Assembly: GCA_964019155.1 (NCBI GenBank)
Contig: OZ025243.1
Coordinates: 34,197,230 to 34,261,229 of the forward strand
Source of the DNA: Osedax fenrisi
Taxonomy: Eukaryota; Annelida; Polychaeta; Sabellida; Siboglinidae
Length of the DNA: 64,000 nucleotides
Direction: 5' to 3'
The position numbers and the translations under genes are program-made. Below, one piece after another: positions 63,746 to 64,000 of this stretch. The notes beneath the pieces were generated by a model. The model did no database searches. It saw only the letters and a program-made list of their open reading frames with translations, and had not been told where the DNA came from. The number at the start of each line of letters is the position of its first letter. Position 1 is the stretch's first letter.

Positions 63746-64000
63746 CATATACTATAGTTTTCTATTTCTTCCTAATACTACACCTAACCATGTTAATATA
63801 CACGGTATCATGACTCATTGATTGCTATGTAGTAACCTATGTTGCGATATGAATGTGTATATGAAACACAACATATTGATTATAACAAACACATATATTA
63901 AAACATCATTACCACATGTTTTGTTATACTATTATTATGTTATGTTTTAAAACTATTTATCGTGTAATTCTATTATTAGGTAATATAAGTATTACCTCGT

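Larger units (their letters stand above)
59969..64000 (+). other. KCNQ intron after exon B, running off the window
   Basis: No exon encoding S1 is seen in the remaining 4 kb. The sequence is AT-rich and holds pogo-like MITEs, a (GGGTA)n array, (TA)n tracts and one CpG-richer island. Confidence 0.5.
61870..64000. other. AT-rich DNA with many (TA)n tracts
   Basis: (TA)n at 61973-61986 with (GT)n, 62230-62271, 62476-62504, 62539-62562, 62773-62800, 63249-63297 and 63717-63742. A (TATAC)-rich palindrome is at 62994-63016. No exon recognised. Confidence 0.6.

Overview
This is an AT-rich, repeat-dominated stretch of animal genome, most likely from an arthropod or a similar invertebrate. The evidence for an animal is two exons of a KCNQ-type potassium channel near the right end, several non-LTR retrotransposon (LINE) lineages with APE-type endonuclease and reverse transcriptase, tRNA-derived SINEs, and many TA-flanked or hAT-like miniature DNA transposons. 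No LTR retrotransposon, operon, bacterial gene or CRISPR array was seen. The species cannot be named from the sequence.

Layout. 1-3.7 kb: a decayed CR1/jockey-like LINE on the minus strand. 3.7-4.66 kb: a 959-bp element inserted into or beside it. 4.7-6.3 kb: a broken multi-exon Mutator-like transposase (minus). 7.4-10.5 kb: a decayed RTE-like LINE (plus). 10.7-11.8 kb: a 1.08-kb inverted-repeat element packed with hairpins. 12-15 kb: a rearranged block with two family-B elements, a 1-kb fold-back and an apparent inversion. 15-16.8 kb: a 5'-truncated LINE (plus), followed by a hAT-like MITE to 17.9 kb. 20.3-21.6 kb: two 3' LINE fragments. 22.4-23.4 kb: another family-B element. 23.8 kb: a SINE. 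24-38 kb: mostly AT-rich non-coding DNA with (TA)n tracts, one 1.67-kb (CTA)n array, a family-C element and some CpG-richer islands. 38.3-41.8 kb: a LINE whose reading frame looks intact except for a SINE insertion. 43.4-46.7 kb: a complete RTE-like LINE with a 960-codon frame and a 9-bp target-site duplication. 46.9-47.6 kb: a hAT-like MITE. 48.7-50.1 kb: a LINE tail split by another family-A element. 51.7-53.9 kb: CpG-richer islands with regulatory-looking palindromes. 54.1-55.2 kb: a second (CTA)n array. 56.8-60.0 kb: the two KCNQ exons, with a family-A element in the intron between them. 60-64 kb: downstream intron DNA with pogo-like MITEs, a (GGGTA)n array and (TA)n tracts.

The only host gene I can support is KCNQ (plus strand). 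Exon A (start codon 56773) and exon B (59808-59968) join in phase, and exon B ends just before the first membrane segment of the channel. The rest of the channel must lie beyond 64 kb, or in exons I cannot see. Everything upstream is intergenic or 5' regulatory DNA that has been filled by mobile elements.

The most unusual pattern is a group of roughly 940-975-bp TA-flanked elements (families A, B, C). They share the terminus GGGGAAAGT and the same internal spacing of motif clusters, yet each family uses a different repeated word: TACCGACCCC, ATACGGACAC or TATCGACACC. In each, the cluster nearest one end can fold into a hairpin that is kept although its sequence has changed between families.
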